Positions 8,182 through 16,662 of a stretch of 64,000 nt of DNA are shown here, piece after piece (position 1 is the first letter of the stretch; every line of letters starts with the position of its first letter). The notes beneath the pieces are model-generated. The model saw only the letters and a list, made by a program, of their open reading frames with translations. It ran no database searches and was not told where the DNA came from. The position numbers and the translations under genes were made by a program. This stretch comes from Paracidovorax sp031843945. GTDB taxonomy: Bacteria > Pseudomonadota > Gammaproteobacteria > Burkholderiales > Burkholderiaceae_C. The stretch covers positions 62,001-126,000 of the forward strand of contig NZ_JAVTJJ010000006.1 of NCBI RefSeq assembly GCF_031843945.1, read 5' to 3'.

Positions 8182-9198
8182 ATGAAAGTTTTCTACGACA
8201 AAGACACCGACCTGAGCCTGATCAAGGGCAAGACCGTGGCCATCATCGGCTACGGCTCGCAGGGCCATGCCCACGCACAGAACCTGAACGACAGTGGCGT
8301 GAAGGTCGTGGTTGGCCTGCGCAAGGGCGGTGCTTCGTGGGACAAGGTCGGCAAGGCCGGCCTGAACGTGCTGGAAGTGAACGACGCGGTCAAGGCCGCT
8401 GACGTGGTCATGATTTTGCTGCCTGACGAAGACATCGCAGCCGTCTACAAGAACAACGTCGAGCCGAACATCAAGCAAGGCGCTTCGCTGGCCTTCGCCC
8501 ATGGCTTCAATGTGCACTACAACCAAGTCGTGCCCCGTGCCGATCTGGATGTGTGGATGGTCGCTCCGAAGGCCCCGGGCCACACCGTGCGCAACACCTA
8601 CACCCAGGGCGGCGGCGTGCCCCATCTGGTTGCAGTGCATCAAGACCAATCCGGCAAGGCCCGTGACCTGGCCCTGAGCTACGCGGCAGCCAATGGCGGC
8701 GGCAAGGCCGGCATCATCGAGACCAACTTCAAGGAAGAGACCGAGACTGACCTGTTTGGCGAACAAGCCGTGCTGTGCGGCGGCGCGGTCGAGCTGATCA
8801 AGATGGGCTACGAAACCCTGGTCGAAGCTGGCTACGCCCCTGAAATGGCTTACTTCGAATGCCTGCACGAGCTCAAGCTCATCGTGGACCTGATCTACGA
8901 AGGCGGCATTGCCAACATGAATTACTCGATCTCGAACAATGCCGAGTACGGCGAGTACGTGACCGGCCCCGAAGTGATCAACGAGCAGTCGCGCGAAGCC
9001 ATGCGCAATGCCTTGAAGCGCATCCAGAACGGTGAATACGCGAAGATGTTCATCCAGGAAGGTCGCCTGAACTATCCATCGATGACGGCCCGCCGCCGCA
9101 ACACGGCCGACCACAGCATCGAAGTGGTGGGTGGCAAGCTGCGCGCCATGATGCCCTGGATCGCCAAGAACAAGCTGGTCGACCAGACCCGCAACTGA
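8182..9198 (+). CDS. ilvC: Ketol-acid reductoisomerase (NADP+)
   Basis: Converts acetolactate to dihydroxyisovalerate with NADPH and Mg2+. At 338 residues it is the short class I form. The Rossmann motif IIGYGSQGHAHAQNL (about residues 20-34) and the knotted C-terminal domain with EVINEQSREAMRNAL are visible. TGGAG at 8171-8175 precedes the ATG at 8182. A rho-independent terminator follows at 9241-9266, so ilvBHC looks like a unit ending here. Confidence 0.97.
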   Translation: MKVFYDKDTDLSLIKGKTVAIIGYGSQGHAHAQNLNDSGVKVVVGLRKGGASWDKVGKAGLNVLEVNDAVKAADVVMILLPDEDIAAVYKNNVEPNIKQGASLAFAHGFNVHYNQVVPRADLDVWMVAPKAPGHTVRNTYTQGGGVPHLVAVHQDQSGKARDLALSYAAANGGGKAGIIETNFKEETETDLFGEQAVLCGGAVELIKMGYETLVEAGYAPEMAYFECLHELKLIVDLIYEGGIANMNYSISNNAEYGEYVTGPEVINEQSREAMRNALKRIQNGEYAKMFIQEGRLNYPSMTARRRNTADHSIEVVGGKLRAMMPWIAKNKLVDQTRN

Positions 9199-9240
9199 TC
9201 TGCGATCAGCCCGGTGTGCGCCTCGTTCGCACGCCTGCCC

Positions 9241-9266
9241 AAAGGCCACCGCTGGTGGCCTTTTTT
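9241..9266 (+). terminator. Rho-independent terminator after ilvC
   Basis: Perfect ten-base stem AAAGGCCACC / GGTGGCCTTT, loop GCT, with six consecutive T at 9261-9266. Confidence 0.9.
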
Positions 9267-9350
9267 CATGGACATCCGTACCGGCGCCCAGGTGGTGGCC
9301 GGCTGGCTCTACACTGCGCTCTTCGCGCGCGGGCGCTCAAACCCGTCTGG

Positions 9351-9404
9351 TATGATTTTGATAGCTGCTTGCGCTTATCCAGCAAGCGCTGGAGGCCTAT
9401 TTGA
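9351..9404 (-). repeat. Hairpin repeat copy R3, upstream of pssA
   Basis: Inverted relative to R2: GATAGCTGCTTGCGCTT, loop, AAGCGCTGGAGGCCTATTTGA. Its end overlaps the pssA start region, and its GGAGG (9391-9395) is the best ribosome binding site for pssA. Confidence 0.85.
9391..9395 (+). promoter_or_regulatory. Shine-Dalgarno site of pssA, supplied by repeat R3
   Basis: GGAGG lies eight bases before the ATG at 9404. The same bases form the conserved GGAGGCC arm of the hairpin repeat, so the repeat copy provides the translation signal. Confidence 0.7.
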
Positions 9405-10237
9405 TGCATAAAAACAATGACGGAGCCCGGAGTGGCGAGGTGCTGGTGCGCAGGCGGCGCAAGGGCATCTACATCCTGCCCAATCTCTTCACCCTGGCGG
9501 CGTTGTTCGGCGGTTTTTACTCGGTGGTGATGGCGATGGATGGGCGCTTCGACATGGCGGCGGTGGGCGTCTTCTGCGCCATGGTGCTCGACAGCCTGGA
9601 CGGGCGCGTCGCCCGCATGACCAACACCCAGAGCGCGTTCGGCGAGCAGATGGATTCGCTCTCGGACATGGTGTCGTTCGGCGCCGCGCCGGCCTTGATC
9701 GCCTACGAATGGTCTTTGCGCGGACTGGGCCGCTGGGGCTGGATCGCCGCCTTCGTGTATTGCGCCTGCGCGGCGTTGCGGCTGGCACGGTTCAACGTGA
9801 ACACTGGCGTGGTGGACAAGCGGTACTTCCAGGGCTTGCCATCGCCTGCGGCGGCGGCATTGGTGGCCGGGTTCATCTGGCTCATGACCGAGTTGGGCGT
9901 GCAACCGGGCGATGAGGGTTGGCTCAGCTGGACGCAGGTCACCTGGCTCACCTTCGCCTTCACGCTGTATGCGGGGCTGACGATGGTGACCAACGTGCCG
10001 TTCTATAGCTTCAAGGACATCCAGATGAAAAAGAGCGTGCCCTTTGCCGTGATCGTGCTGATCGCGCTGGCCATCGCCATCATCAACATCCACCCGCCCA
10101 CGGTGCTGTTCAGCGTGTTTGTGCTGTACGGCCTGTCGGGCTATGGGGTGTACGCCTGGCGCAAGGCCAAGGGGCAGCACAGCAGCGTCATCAGCATGTC
10201 GACCGATGAGCCCGACGAGCGCGGTCTGCATAAATAA
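9404..10237 (+). CDS. pssA: CDP-diacylglycerol--serine O-phosphatidyltransferase
   Basis: Membrane enzyme making phosphatidylserine, the precursor of phosphatidylethanolamine. The CDP-alcohol phosphotransferase signature is complete: Asp66-Gly67, Ala70-Arg71, Gly80, Asp84, Asp88 in LDGRVAR...FGEQMDSLSD. Several membrane helices follow over 277 residues. The ATG at 9404 is chosen, with an SD eight bases upstream; a TTG directly before it would add one residue. It lies between ilvC and leuA, an order I associate with this bacterial group. Confidence 0.93.
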   Translation: MHKNNDGARSGEVLVRRRRKGIYILPNLFTLAALFGGFYSVVMAMDGRFDMAAVGVFCAMVLDSLDGRVARMTNTQSAFGEQMDSLSDMVSFGAAPALIAYEWSLRGLGRWGWIAAFVYCACAALRLARFNVNTGVVDKRYFQGLPSPAAAALVAGFIWLMTELGVQPGDEGWLSWTQVTWLTFAFTLYAGLTMVTNVPFYSFKDIQMKKSVPFAVIVLIALAIAIINIHPPTVLFSVFVLYGLSGYGVYAWRKAKGQHSSVISMSTDEPDERGLHK

Positions 10238-10288
10238 ATGACGGCTGCGCTGGATACGAACTAAACCTACTGCAAGCAGGAGACCACG

Positions 10289-11827
10289 ATGACTGACAAA
10301 CTGATCATTTTCGACACCACCCTGCGCGACGGCGAGCAGTCACCCGGCGCGTCGATGACCCGCGACGAAAAGCTGCGCATCGCCCGCCAACTGGAACGCC
10401 TGAAAGTGGATGTGATCGAGGCCGGCTTCGCGGCCAGCTCCAACGGCGACTTCGAGGCCGTACAGAGCATCGCTCAGGCAATCAAGGACTCGACCATCTG
10501 CTCGCTGTCGCGCGCCAACGACCGTGACATCTCTCGCGCGGCCGAAGCGCTCAAGGGCGCGAACAGCGGGCGCATCCACACCTTCATCGCCACCAGCCCG
10601 CTGCATATGGAAAAGAAGCTCCGCATGACGCCGGAGCAGGTGCTGGAGCAGGCCAAGCAATCGGTGCGCTTTGCACGCAACCTGATCGGCGACGTCGAGT
10701 TCAGCCCCGAAGACGGGTACCGCAGCGAGGTGGATTTTCTCTGCCGCGTGCTGGAGGCCGTCATTGCCGAAGGCGCAACCACCATCAACGTGCCCGACAC
10801 GGTGGGCTACGCCGTGCCCGAGCTGTACGGCAACTTCATCAAGACCCTGCGCGAGCGCATTCCCAACAGCGACAAGGCGATCTGGTCGGTGCACTGCCAC
10901 AACGATCTGGGCATGGCGGTGGCCAACTCGCTGGCGGGCGTGAAGATCGGCGGGGCACGCCAGATCGAGTGCACTATTAACGGCCTGGGCGAGCGTGCTG
11001 GCAATTGCTCGCTTGAAGAGGTCGTGATGGCCGTGAAGACGCGGCGCGACTATTTCAATCTGGAGCTGGGCATCGACACCCAGCACATCCTGGCCGCCAG
11101 CCGCATGGTCAGCCAGACCACCGGTTTCGTGGTGCAGCCGAACAAGGCAGTGGTGGGCGCCAACGCCTTTGCGCACGCTTCGGGCATTCACCAGGACGGC
11201 GTGCTGAAGGCGCGCGACACGTACGAAATCATGCGCGCCGAAGACGTGGGCTGGACTGCCAACAAGATCGTGCTGGGCAAGCTGTCGGGGCGCAACGCGT
11301 TCAAGCAGCGGCTGCAGGAACTGGGCGTGCAACTGGAGAGCGAGGGCGAGATCAACGCAGCCTTCTCCAAGTTCAAGGAACTGGCCGACCGCAAGAGCGA
11401 GATCTTCGACGAAGACATCCTCGCGCTGGTGAGCGACGAAAGTGTGACGACGGAGCGCGAGCAATACGGCTTCGTCTCGCTGTCGCAGCACAGCGAAACC
11501 GGCGAGCGGCCGCAAGCCAGCATCGTGTTCACGGTCGAGGGGCGAGAGGTGCAGGGCACGTCGGACGGCAACGGCCCGGTGGATGCGTCGCTCAAGGCCA
11601 TCGAGACCCATGTCAAGAGCGGTGCTGAAATGGTGCTCTATTCGGTCAACGCTATCAGCGGATCCACCGAAAGCCAGGGCGAGGTGACGGTGCGGTTGCA
11701 GAGCAGCGGCCGGGTGGTCAACGGGGTGGGCGCCGACCCAGACATCGTTGTCGCGTCGGCGAAAGCCTACCTGAGTGCGTTGAACAAGTTACAAAGTAAA
11801 GCCGACCGGGTGGCCGCCCAAGGCTGA
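10289..11827 (+). CDS. leuA: 2-isopropylmalate synthase
   Basis: Condenses acetyl-CoA with 2-ketoisovalerate, the first step of leucine synthesis; leucine is the usual feedback inhibitor. The 512-residue protein has the DRE-TIM barrel motif DTTLRDGEQSPG (9-20), the metal-binding HCHNDLGMAVANSL, and a C-terminal LeuA allosteric domain (about 390-505). AAGCAGGAGA precedes the ATG. It starts 51 bp after pssA and ends before a strong terminator at 11862-11897. Confidence 0.97.
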   Translation: MTDKLIIFDTTLRDGEQSPGASMTRDEKLRIARQLERLKVDVIEAGFAASSNGDFEAVQSIAQAIKDSTICSLSRANDRDISRAAEALKGANSGRIHTFIATSPLHMEKKLRMTPEQVLEQAKQSVRFARNLIGDVEFSPEDGYRSEVDFLCRVLEAVIAEGATTINVPDTVGYAVPELYGNFIKTLRERIPNSDKAIWSVHCHNDLGMAVANSLAGVKIGGARQIECTINGLGERAGNCSLEEVVMAVKTRRDYFNLELGIDTQHILAASRMVSQTTGFVVQPNKAVVGANAFAHASGIHQDGVLKARDTYEIMRAEDVGWTANKIVLGKLSGRNAFKQRLQELGVQLESEGEINAAFSKFKELADRKSEIFDEDILALVSDESVTTEREQYGFVSLSQHSETGERPQASIVFTVEGREVQGTSDGNGPVDASLKAIETHVKSGAEMVLYSVNAISGSTESQGEVTVRLQSSGRVVNGVGADPDIVVASAKAYLSALNKLQSKADRVAAQG

Positions 11828-11861
11828 CTTGCGAATTTATAATTCACCCAGTTTCTAAAAG

Positions 11862-11897
11862 AGTCGCGCAAGGCCTTGATCTTGCGCGACTTTTTTT
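11862..11897 (+). terminator. Rho-independent terminator after leuA
   Basis: Eleven-base perfect stem AGTCGCGCAAG / CTTGCGCGACT, loop GCCTTGAT, followed by a T run. Confidence 0.92.
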
Positions 11898-11942
11898 GAT
11901 TCTGTACACTGCCTCACACTTCTTTCCGCTTGGAGCATTCAG

Positions 11943-13040
11943 ATGCATGCACGCCCCGGCATCGCCGCCCGTTTTGTCCACGCGTTGGCCTTCGTCACGC
12001 TCAGCCTTGCGCTGGCTTCGCCCACCGCACATGCGGCAGAGCGAAAGAAGACGGTGGTGAAGAAGCAGGCGTCTTCCGTCACTGCCAAACGCCCGGCTGC
12101 GGCGGCTGCCAACAAGGTTTCTCGCAAGGCCGTGACGCGGGTCAAGGCGACCCGTGTCGCGGCGCGCAGCGCTCGAGCGCCGGTGCGCGCCGCAGCGATC
12201 GTGCCTGAGCGCCTGTCGTTCGGCCAATTGGCGGGCTTGCACTCGGTCACCGATCCGCTGGACTTGAAGTCCAGCGTGGCATTGGTCATCGACCAGGAAA
12301 CGAATGAAGTTCTGCTCAGCAAGAACGACCACGCGGTGCTGCCCATTGCGTCGCTGACCAAGCTGATGACCGGCTTGCTGATCTCGCAGGCGCGCCTGCC
12401 GATGGATGAGCAGATCACCATCACCCAGGATGATGTGGATACCGAAAAAGGCAGCAGTTCGCGCCTGACCGTCGGCACCACGCTGACGCGCGGCGAAATG
12501 ATGCACCTCGCCCTGATGTCGAGCGAAAACCGCGCGGCCCATGCGCTGGGGCGCACGTACCCTGGTGGCCTGAACGCTTTCGTGTCGCAAATGAACCTGA
12601 AGGCCAAGCTGCTGGGCATGACAGATACGCACTACGTGGAGCCCACCGGTTTGTCCAGCCGCAACCAGTCCAGCGCGCATGATCTGGCCATGCTGGTGAA
12701 CGTGGCGCACAGCGACCCGCTGCTGCGCGAACTGTCCACCTCGCCCGGTTATGAAGTGGCTGTGGGTCGCCGCACACTGCAATACAACAACACCAACCGC
12801 CTGGTGAAAAGCCCCGCCTGGGACATCGGCCTGCAAAAGACCGGCTACATCTCTGAAGCTGGCCGCTGCCTGGTCATGCAGACGCAGATCGCCGGCCGCA
12901 AGCTGATCATGGTGTTCCTGGATTCGGCCGGTAAATTCAGCCGGCTGGGCGATGCGGAACGGGTACGCAACTGGGTGGAAACGCTGCCTGCACTGGGCAG
13001 CGAGAAGAGCTTTCACGCCGGCGCCAGCACCAAGGGCTGA
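11943..13040 (+). CDS. D-alanyl-D-alanine endopeptidase/carboxypeptidase (peptidase S11, PbpG-like)
   Basis: Periplasmic low-molecular-weight penicillin-binding protein that trims or cuts peptidoglycan cross-links. A signal peptide (about 1-32, ending AHA) is followed by a Lys/Arg/Ala-rich stretch (33-90) that may bind the wall. The three active-site motifs are present: SLTK (Ser137, Lys140), SEN (194-196) and KTG (299-301). The lack of a C-terminal amphipathic anchor fits PbpG (PBP7) better than DacA. 365 residues. Confidence 0.93.
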   Translation: MHARPGIAARFVHALAFVTLSLALASPTAHAAERKKTVVKKQASSVTAKRPAAAAANKVSRKAVTRVKATRVAARSARAPVRAAAIVPERLSFGQLAGLHSVTDPLDLKSSVALVIDQETNEVLLSKNDHAVLPIASLTKLMTGLLISQARLPMDEQITITQDDVDTEKGSSSRLTVGTTLTRGEMMHLALMSSENRAAHALGRTYPGGLNAFVSQMNLKAKLLGMTDTHYVEPTGLSSRNQSSAHDLAMLVNVAHSDPLLRELSTSPGYEVAVGRRTLQYNNTNRLVKSPAWDIGLQKTGYISEAGRCLVMQTQIAGRKLIMVFLDSAGKFSRLGDAERVRNWVETLPALGSEKSFHAGASTKG

Positions 13041-13177
13041 CGCCTTGTAAAAGCGGGGGTGCAGTCGTGGCACCCCGGGCTCGTCACTTCCTGTGATGTG
13101 GAGCCTCAGAAGATGACGGCAAGGGAGAGGCCGTCACGCCGCAATCTCAACCCAAACGAGTTGCTCTTCAAGCCTTT

Positions 13178-13981
13178 TCAAGCCTGCGTGAACGACGTGC
13201 GGCGACCGCTCACATAACCCAGCGCCTGGGAAATGGCGTCGGCGGTGGACTGCAGCTTGGGCAGCCAGCCCTCATCCAGGCGATCGGCAGGCGCAGAAAT
13301 CGACAGGCCTGCTATCAGTTGGCCCTGGTCATCGAAGATGCCTGCCGCCATGCAGCGCACGCCCAATTCCAGTTCTTCGTTGTCGCGGGCAATGCCGTAC
13401 TGACGGGCCTTGCCTAGTTCGCGCTCCAACACCGGCATTTGCGTGATGCTGTTGCGTGTGTGGCCGGCGAGGCCCGTGCGCGTGGCATAGGTGCGCACAC
13501 GCTGTGGGTCGTCGGCTGCCAGAAACAGCTTGCCGGTCGAGGTGAGGTGCAGAGGTGCCCGCCCGCCGATGGCGCGCACCACCTGCATGCCGGAGCGCTC
13601 ACTGTAGGCCCGCTCGATGTAGACGATTTCGTCGCCCTGGCGCACGCTCAGATTGACGGGTTGCTGGATCAGCTTGTGCAACTGGCGCATCGGAACCAAC
13701 GCGGCATCGCGTACGCTTAAGCGCGCTTTCACCAGGTTGCCGAGTTCCAGCAGGCGCATGCCTAAGCGGTAGCTTCCTGATTCCGGCCGATCGACGAAGC
13801 GGCCGATCGTCAGATCGTTGAGGATACGGTGAGCGGTGGAGGGGTGCAGTCCCGTTTTCTCGCTGATTTCCTTGAGCGAAATGGCTTCTTCGCGCGACGC
13901 CAGCACGTCGATCAGGGTGAACATGCGCTCCAGCACCTGCACGCTGGGCTTGGACGGGACGTCTGAAAGATGTTTTTTCAT
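13178..13981 (-). CDS. IclR family transcriptional regulator
   Basis: A 267-residue regulator with an N-terminal winged helix-turn-helix (about 14-75; SLKEISEKTGLHPSTAHRIL) and a C-terminal IclR effector domain (about 85-255; GRAPLHLTSTGKLFLA, NEELELGVRCMAAGIFD). The upstream gap to bpt (112 bp) contains ATTTCATAACATAAAAT, an imperfect palindrome that could be its own operator. No catabolic genes adjoin it, so the target is unknown. Confidence 0.92.
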   Translation of the reverse strand: MKKHLSDVPSKPSVQVLERMFTLIDVLASREEAISLKEISEKTGLHPSTAHRILNDLTIGRFVDRPESGSYRLGMRLLELGNLVKARLSVRDAALVPMRQLHKLIQQPVNLSVRQGDEIVYIERAYSERSGMQVVRAIGGRAPLHLTSTGKLFLAADDPQRVRTYATRTGLAGHTRNSITQMPVLERELGKARQYGIARDNEELELGVRCMAAGIFDDQGQLIAGLSISAPADRLDEGWLPKLQSTADAISQALGYVSGRRTSFTQA

Positions 13982-14093
13982 GGGCTATCCGGTCGCTGCC
14001 TAACAACCCAACATTTTATGTTATGAAATTGTCAGATGTGTGATGACTTCGGAAAGTTCGCTTTTGGCGTCGCAGCTACGACGCACGACGCGG

Positions 14094-14846
14094 TCAGTCC
14101 GTGCGCGCCAGCCCGGGCTGCCACACATCACCGACCCGCAATTCGTGCGGAATGTAGTTCGCTTTGTAGCTCATCTTCGGGCTGGCTTCGATCCAGTAGC
14201 CGAGGTACACGTACGGCAGCCCTAGCGTGCGGGCCTGCTCGATCTGCCATAGCACGTTGAACGTGCCGTAGCTTGCCCGCGCTTCGGGCTCGTAGAACGT
14301 ATAGACGGCAGACAGGCCGTCGCCCAGCACGTCCAAAATGGAAAGCATCTTCAGCGCACCGGGTGTGCCGTCGGCATCGCCGGGCTCTCTGAACTCCACC
14401 AGGCGCGAATTGACCCGGCTTTGCAGCAGGAACTGGGTGTACTGGTCGATGCTGTCGTGATCCATGCCGCCGCCGGCGTGGCGGGTGTTCTGGTAGCGCA
14501 GATAGAGCTCGTAGTGCTCGGGCACGAAGCCCAGGCGCAACACGCGCGCCTGCAGATGGCGGTGCCGTTGCCAAGCGCGGCGCTGGCTGCGGTCGGGCTT
14601 GAACCGGTCTGCCAACACCCGGAGCGGCGTGCATGCCTGGCAACCGTCGCAGTAGGGACGGTACGTAAACATGCCGCTGCGCCGAAACCCGCGGCCCACC
14701 AGGTCTGTGTACACGTCGTTCTGAATGAGGTGGCTGGGCGTGGCGACCTGCGAGCGCGCCTGCCGGTCAGGCAGATAGCTGCACGGGTAGGGGGCAGTCG
14801 CGTAGAACTGCAGCGTTTGCAGAGGAAGGTCGTTGAGTTGCGTCAT
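14094..14846 (-). CDS. bpt: Aspartate/glutamate leucyltransferase (Bpt/Ate1 type)
   Basis: Transfers leucine from Leu-tRNA to proteins with N-terminal Asp or Glu, marking them for ClpS/ClpAP. The 250-residue protein has the conserved Cys-rich YCDGCQACTPLR near residue 65-76 and the C-terminal GNAT-like segment with YLGYWIEASPKMSYKANY. Its start overlaps the aat stop by four bases (ATGA), so both N-degron transferases are made from one message. Confidence 0.95.
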   Translation of the reverse strand: MTQLNDLPLQTLQFYATAPYPCSYLPDRQARSQVATPSHLIQNDVYTDLVGRGFRRSGMFTYRPYCDGCQACTPLRVLADRFKPDRSQRRAWQRHRHLQARVLRLGFVPEHYELYLRYQNTRHAGGGMDHDSIDQYTQFLLQSRVNSRLVEFREPGDADGTPGALKMLSILDVLGDGLSAVYTFYEPEARASYGTFNVLWQIEQARTLGLPYVYLGYWIEASPKMSYKANYIPHELRVGDVWQPGLARTD

Positions 14847-15622
14847 GCCACAGGCCCGTCTGGCAGGATCTCGCTCCAGTATATGGGGTCGAACGCCCAG
14901 GTCATGGGCGGCGCATGCCGTGCCACCGCGACGTGCTCCAGAAACGCCGAGCGGTCGATTTCACGTGCGCCCAGCGACGCCAGGTGGCGGGTGTTCTGCT
15001 GGCAGTCCACCAGCGCTGCGCCTTGCGCGCGGCACAGTGCCACGAACGCCGCCAGCGCGATCTTCGATGCGTCGGTGGCGTGCGCGAACATCGATTCGCC
15101 AAAGACCGCCTGTCCGAAGGCGATGCAGTAAAGCCCGCCTACCAGGCGGCCATCGACCCAGGTCTCCACGCTATGGGCGTGCCCGGCAGCATGCAGCTCT
15201 TCGTAGGCCCGCACCATCGCAGGCAAGATCCAGGTGCCTGATTGCCCAGCGCGAGATGTGAGTGCGCAGGCGTGGATGACAGCGCTGAAGTCACGGTCGA
15301 TGCTCACGGTGCAGTCGGGCTGGGATCGAAACCGCTGCAAGGTCCTGCGCAGCGAACGGTGCAGTTTGAATTGCGCCACGTGTAGCACCATGCGCGGGTC
15401 GGGGCTCCACCAAAGAATGGGTTGGCCGCTGCTGAACCAGGGAAAGATGCCCTGCTGGTAGGCGGCGCTCAGATGCTCCACATCCAGCAGGCCACCGGCC
15501 GCCAGCAGTCCTGGCGCTGGCGAGTCAGCGCCCCAGGCCAGCGTCGGGGGCGGAAAGGCATCTTCGGGCTCCAGCCAAGGCAACGGTGGATTCAAGGCGA
15601 GATCGGGTTCTGGCAATGGCAT
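14843..15622 (-). CDS. aat: Leucyl/phenylalanyl-tRNA--protein transferase
   Basis: Adds Leu or Phe to proteins with N-terminal Lys or Arg in the bacterial N-degron pathway. 259 residues. The family core is clear: GLLAAGGLLDVEHLSAAY, GIFPWFSSGQPILWWSPDPR and GHAHSVETWVDGRLVGGLYC. The ATG at 15622 is used in preference to a TTG just before it. Coupled to bpt by a 4-bp overlap; 28 bp downstream of the HD-GYP-like gene. Confidence 0.95.
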   Translation of the reverse strand: MPLPEPDLALNPPLPWLEPEDAFPPPTLAWGADSPAPGLLAAGGLLDVEHLSAAYQQGIFPWFSSGQPILWWSPDPRMVLHVAQFKLHRSLRRTLQRFRSQPDCTVSIDRDFSAVIHACALTSRAGQSGTWILPAMVRAYEELHAAGHAHSVETWVDGRLVGGLYCIAFGQAVFGESMFAHATDASKIALAAFVALCRAQGAALVDCQQNTRHLASLGAREIDRSAFLEHVAVARHAPPMTWAFDPIYWSEILPDGPVA

Positions 15623-15650
15623 CAAGTGCTAAGAGGCGGGCCAGGCTGCA

Positions 15651-16661
15651 TCAGGCCAGCGGGCTGTGGCTGCGGCGGGCAGCGTACAAACCCAGCCGCA
15701 CCATCGTGCGATGGTTCAGCTCGACCGGAACGGCGGACCTTGCCAGTGCCGACTGGATGCGCGGTTTGCCCGCGGCCGTCTGATAAAGGCCCGGCTGGGC
15801 ACGCTGCCCGCCATCACGGTCGAGCAGGCTGGCGACCAGCGGAAAGTTGGGCTTTTCGCCCCGGCGCAGCACGATGGCCGTTTCGCCATTGTCCAGCCGC
15901 ACGAAGGTGCCCGGCGGGCACAGGCCCACGGTGCGTACCAAGGCGAAACTCACCTCATCGCCCTGTTCCACGTCCTGCCCGACGATGGCGCGCACCGAGT
16001 CGGTCGCGCTGCGGCCAACACGCGACTTCCGCGGACTGATCATTGCGGCATAGCGGTCGATGGTGGCGAGAACGCGGCTCAGGCGCTCCTCGGCACCGAG
16101 GTGACGCAGCGGTGCGGGCTCGCTGACCCGCTCGGTGGGCAGCGTATGGTGCTGGCCAACCACGTCCAGCCACAGGTCGTCACGCACTTCCAGTTGTTCC
16201 AGCATGTCTACGCCCAGGCGCGGGTGGCTCTCAATGGCCTGCTGCTGTATCGGCGTGGGCCGATCGCGCTGGTGGGCCAGTTCGTCCTGCAGCGCGGTCA
16301 TGCCGATGTTCATGGTGAATGCCGCGCGCACCAGGCTGTCGCGTTCGTGCGGCGGCAGTTCCAGTTCGTGGGCCAGGATGTGGCAAAGCGTGCCGCAGAC
16401 CAGCGCATGCGAGGTGCTGTAGCCCACCGACGAGGTCGCGGCGAGCTGGAACATGAGGTAGAGCGCGGCGTCGATGTCGTGCGCCACAAGGTCTTGCAGC
16501 CAGCGGTCGCACTGCCGCACCTTGGCCGTGAAGTCCTGCACCTGCAGTGGCCGCGCCAGCAGCACCGACAGTGCCGATTCAAGGTCGGACCACAGACCCA
16601 GCAGGTCTTCGTATTCGTTGTCGAGAAGGCGGTCGCTCGCAGCAGTTTGCGTGGTAGGCAT
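15651..16661 (-). CDS. Degenerate HD-GYP domain protein
   Basis: A 336-residue protein whose middle (about 80-225) aligns by eye with HD-GYP phosphodiesterases: YSTSHALVCGTLCHILAHEL, the SHPRLGVDML helix, and a QHHTLP that matches HHE. The metal-binding HD pair is replaced (AAFTMNIGM where LLHDIGK is expected) and no GYP loop is visible. It is therefore unlikely to cleave cyclic-di-GMP and may bind it or act as a scaffold. The C-terminal 80 residues (FVRLDNGETAIVLRRGE) resemble the tail seen in related HD proteins. One base separates it from the upstream protease gene. Confidence 0.8.
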   Translation of the reverse strand: MPTTQTAASDRLLDNEYEDLLGLWSDLESALSVLLARPLQVQDFTAKVRQCDRWLQDLVAHDIDAALYLMFQLAATSSVGYSTSHALVCGTLCHILAHELELPPHERDSLVRAAFTMNIGMTALQDELAHQRDRPTPIQQQAIESHPRLGVDMLEQLEVRDDLWLDVVGQHHTLPTERVSEPAPLRHLGAEERLSRVLATIDRYAAMISPRKSRVGRSATDSVRAIVGQDVEQGDEVSFALVRTVGLCPPGTFVRLDNGETAIVLRRGEKPNFPLVASLLDRDGGQRAQPGLYQTAAGKPRIQSALARSAVPVELNHRTMVRLGLYAARRSHSPLA

Positions 16662-16662
16662 G

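Noticed and set aside
9270..9411. Small protein gene between ilvC and pssA
   Set aside because: The 47-codon frame begins inside the ilvC terminator, runs through the hairpin repeat and overlaps pssA out of frame.
11838..11843. TATAAT as a promoter for the D,D-peptidase gene
   Set aside because: No -35 at a workable distance, and a strong terminator follows within about 20 bp.
13054..13080. Terminator after the D,D-peptidase
   Set aside because: A GGGGGTGC / GCACCCC stem is present but without a T tract; left out as unsupported.
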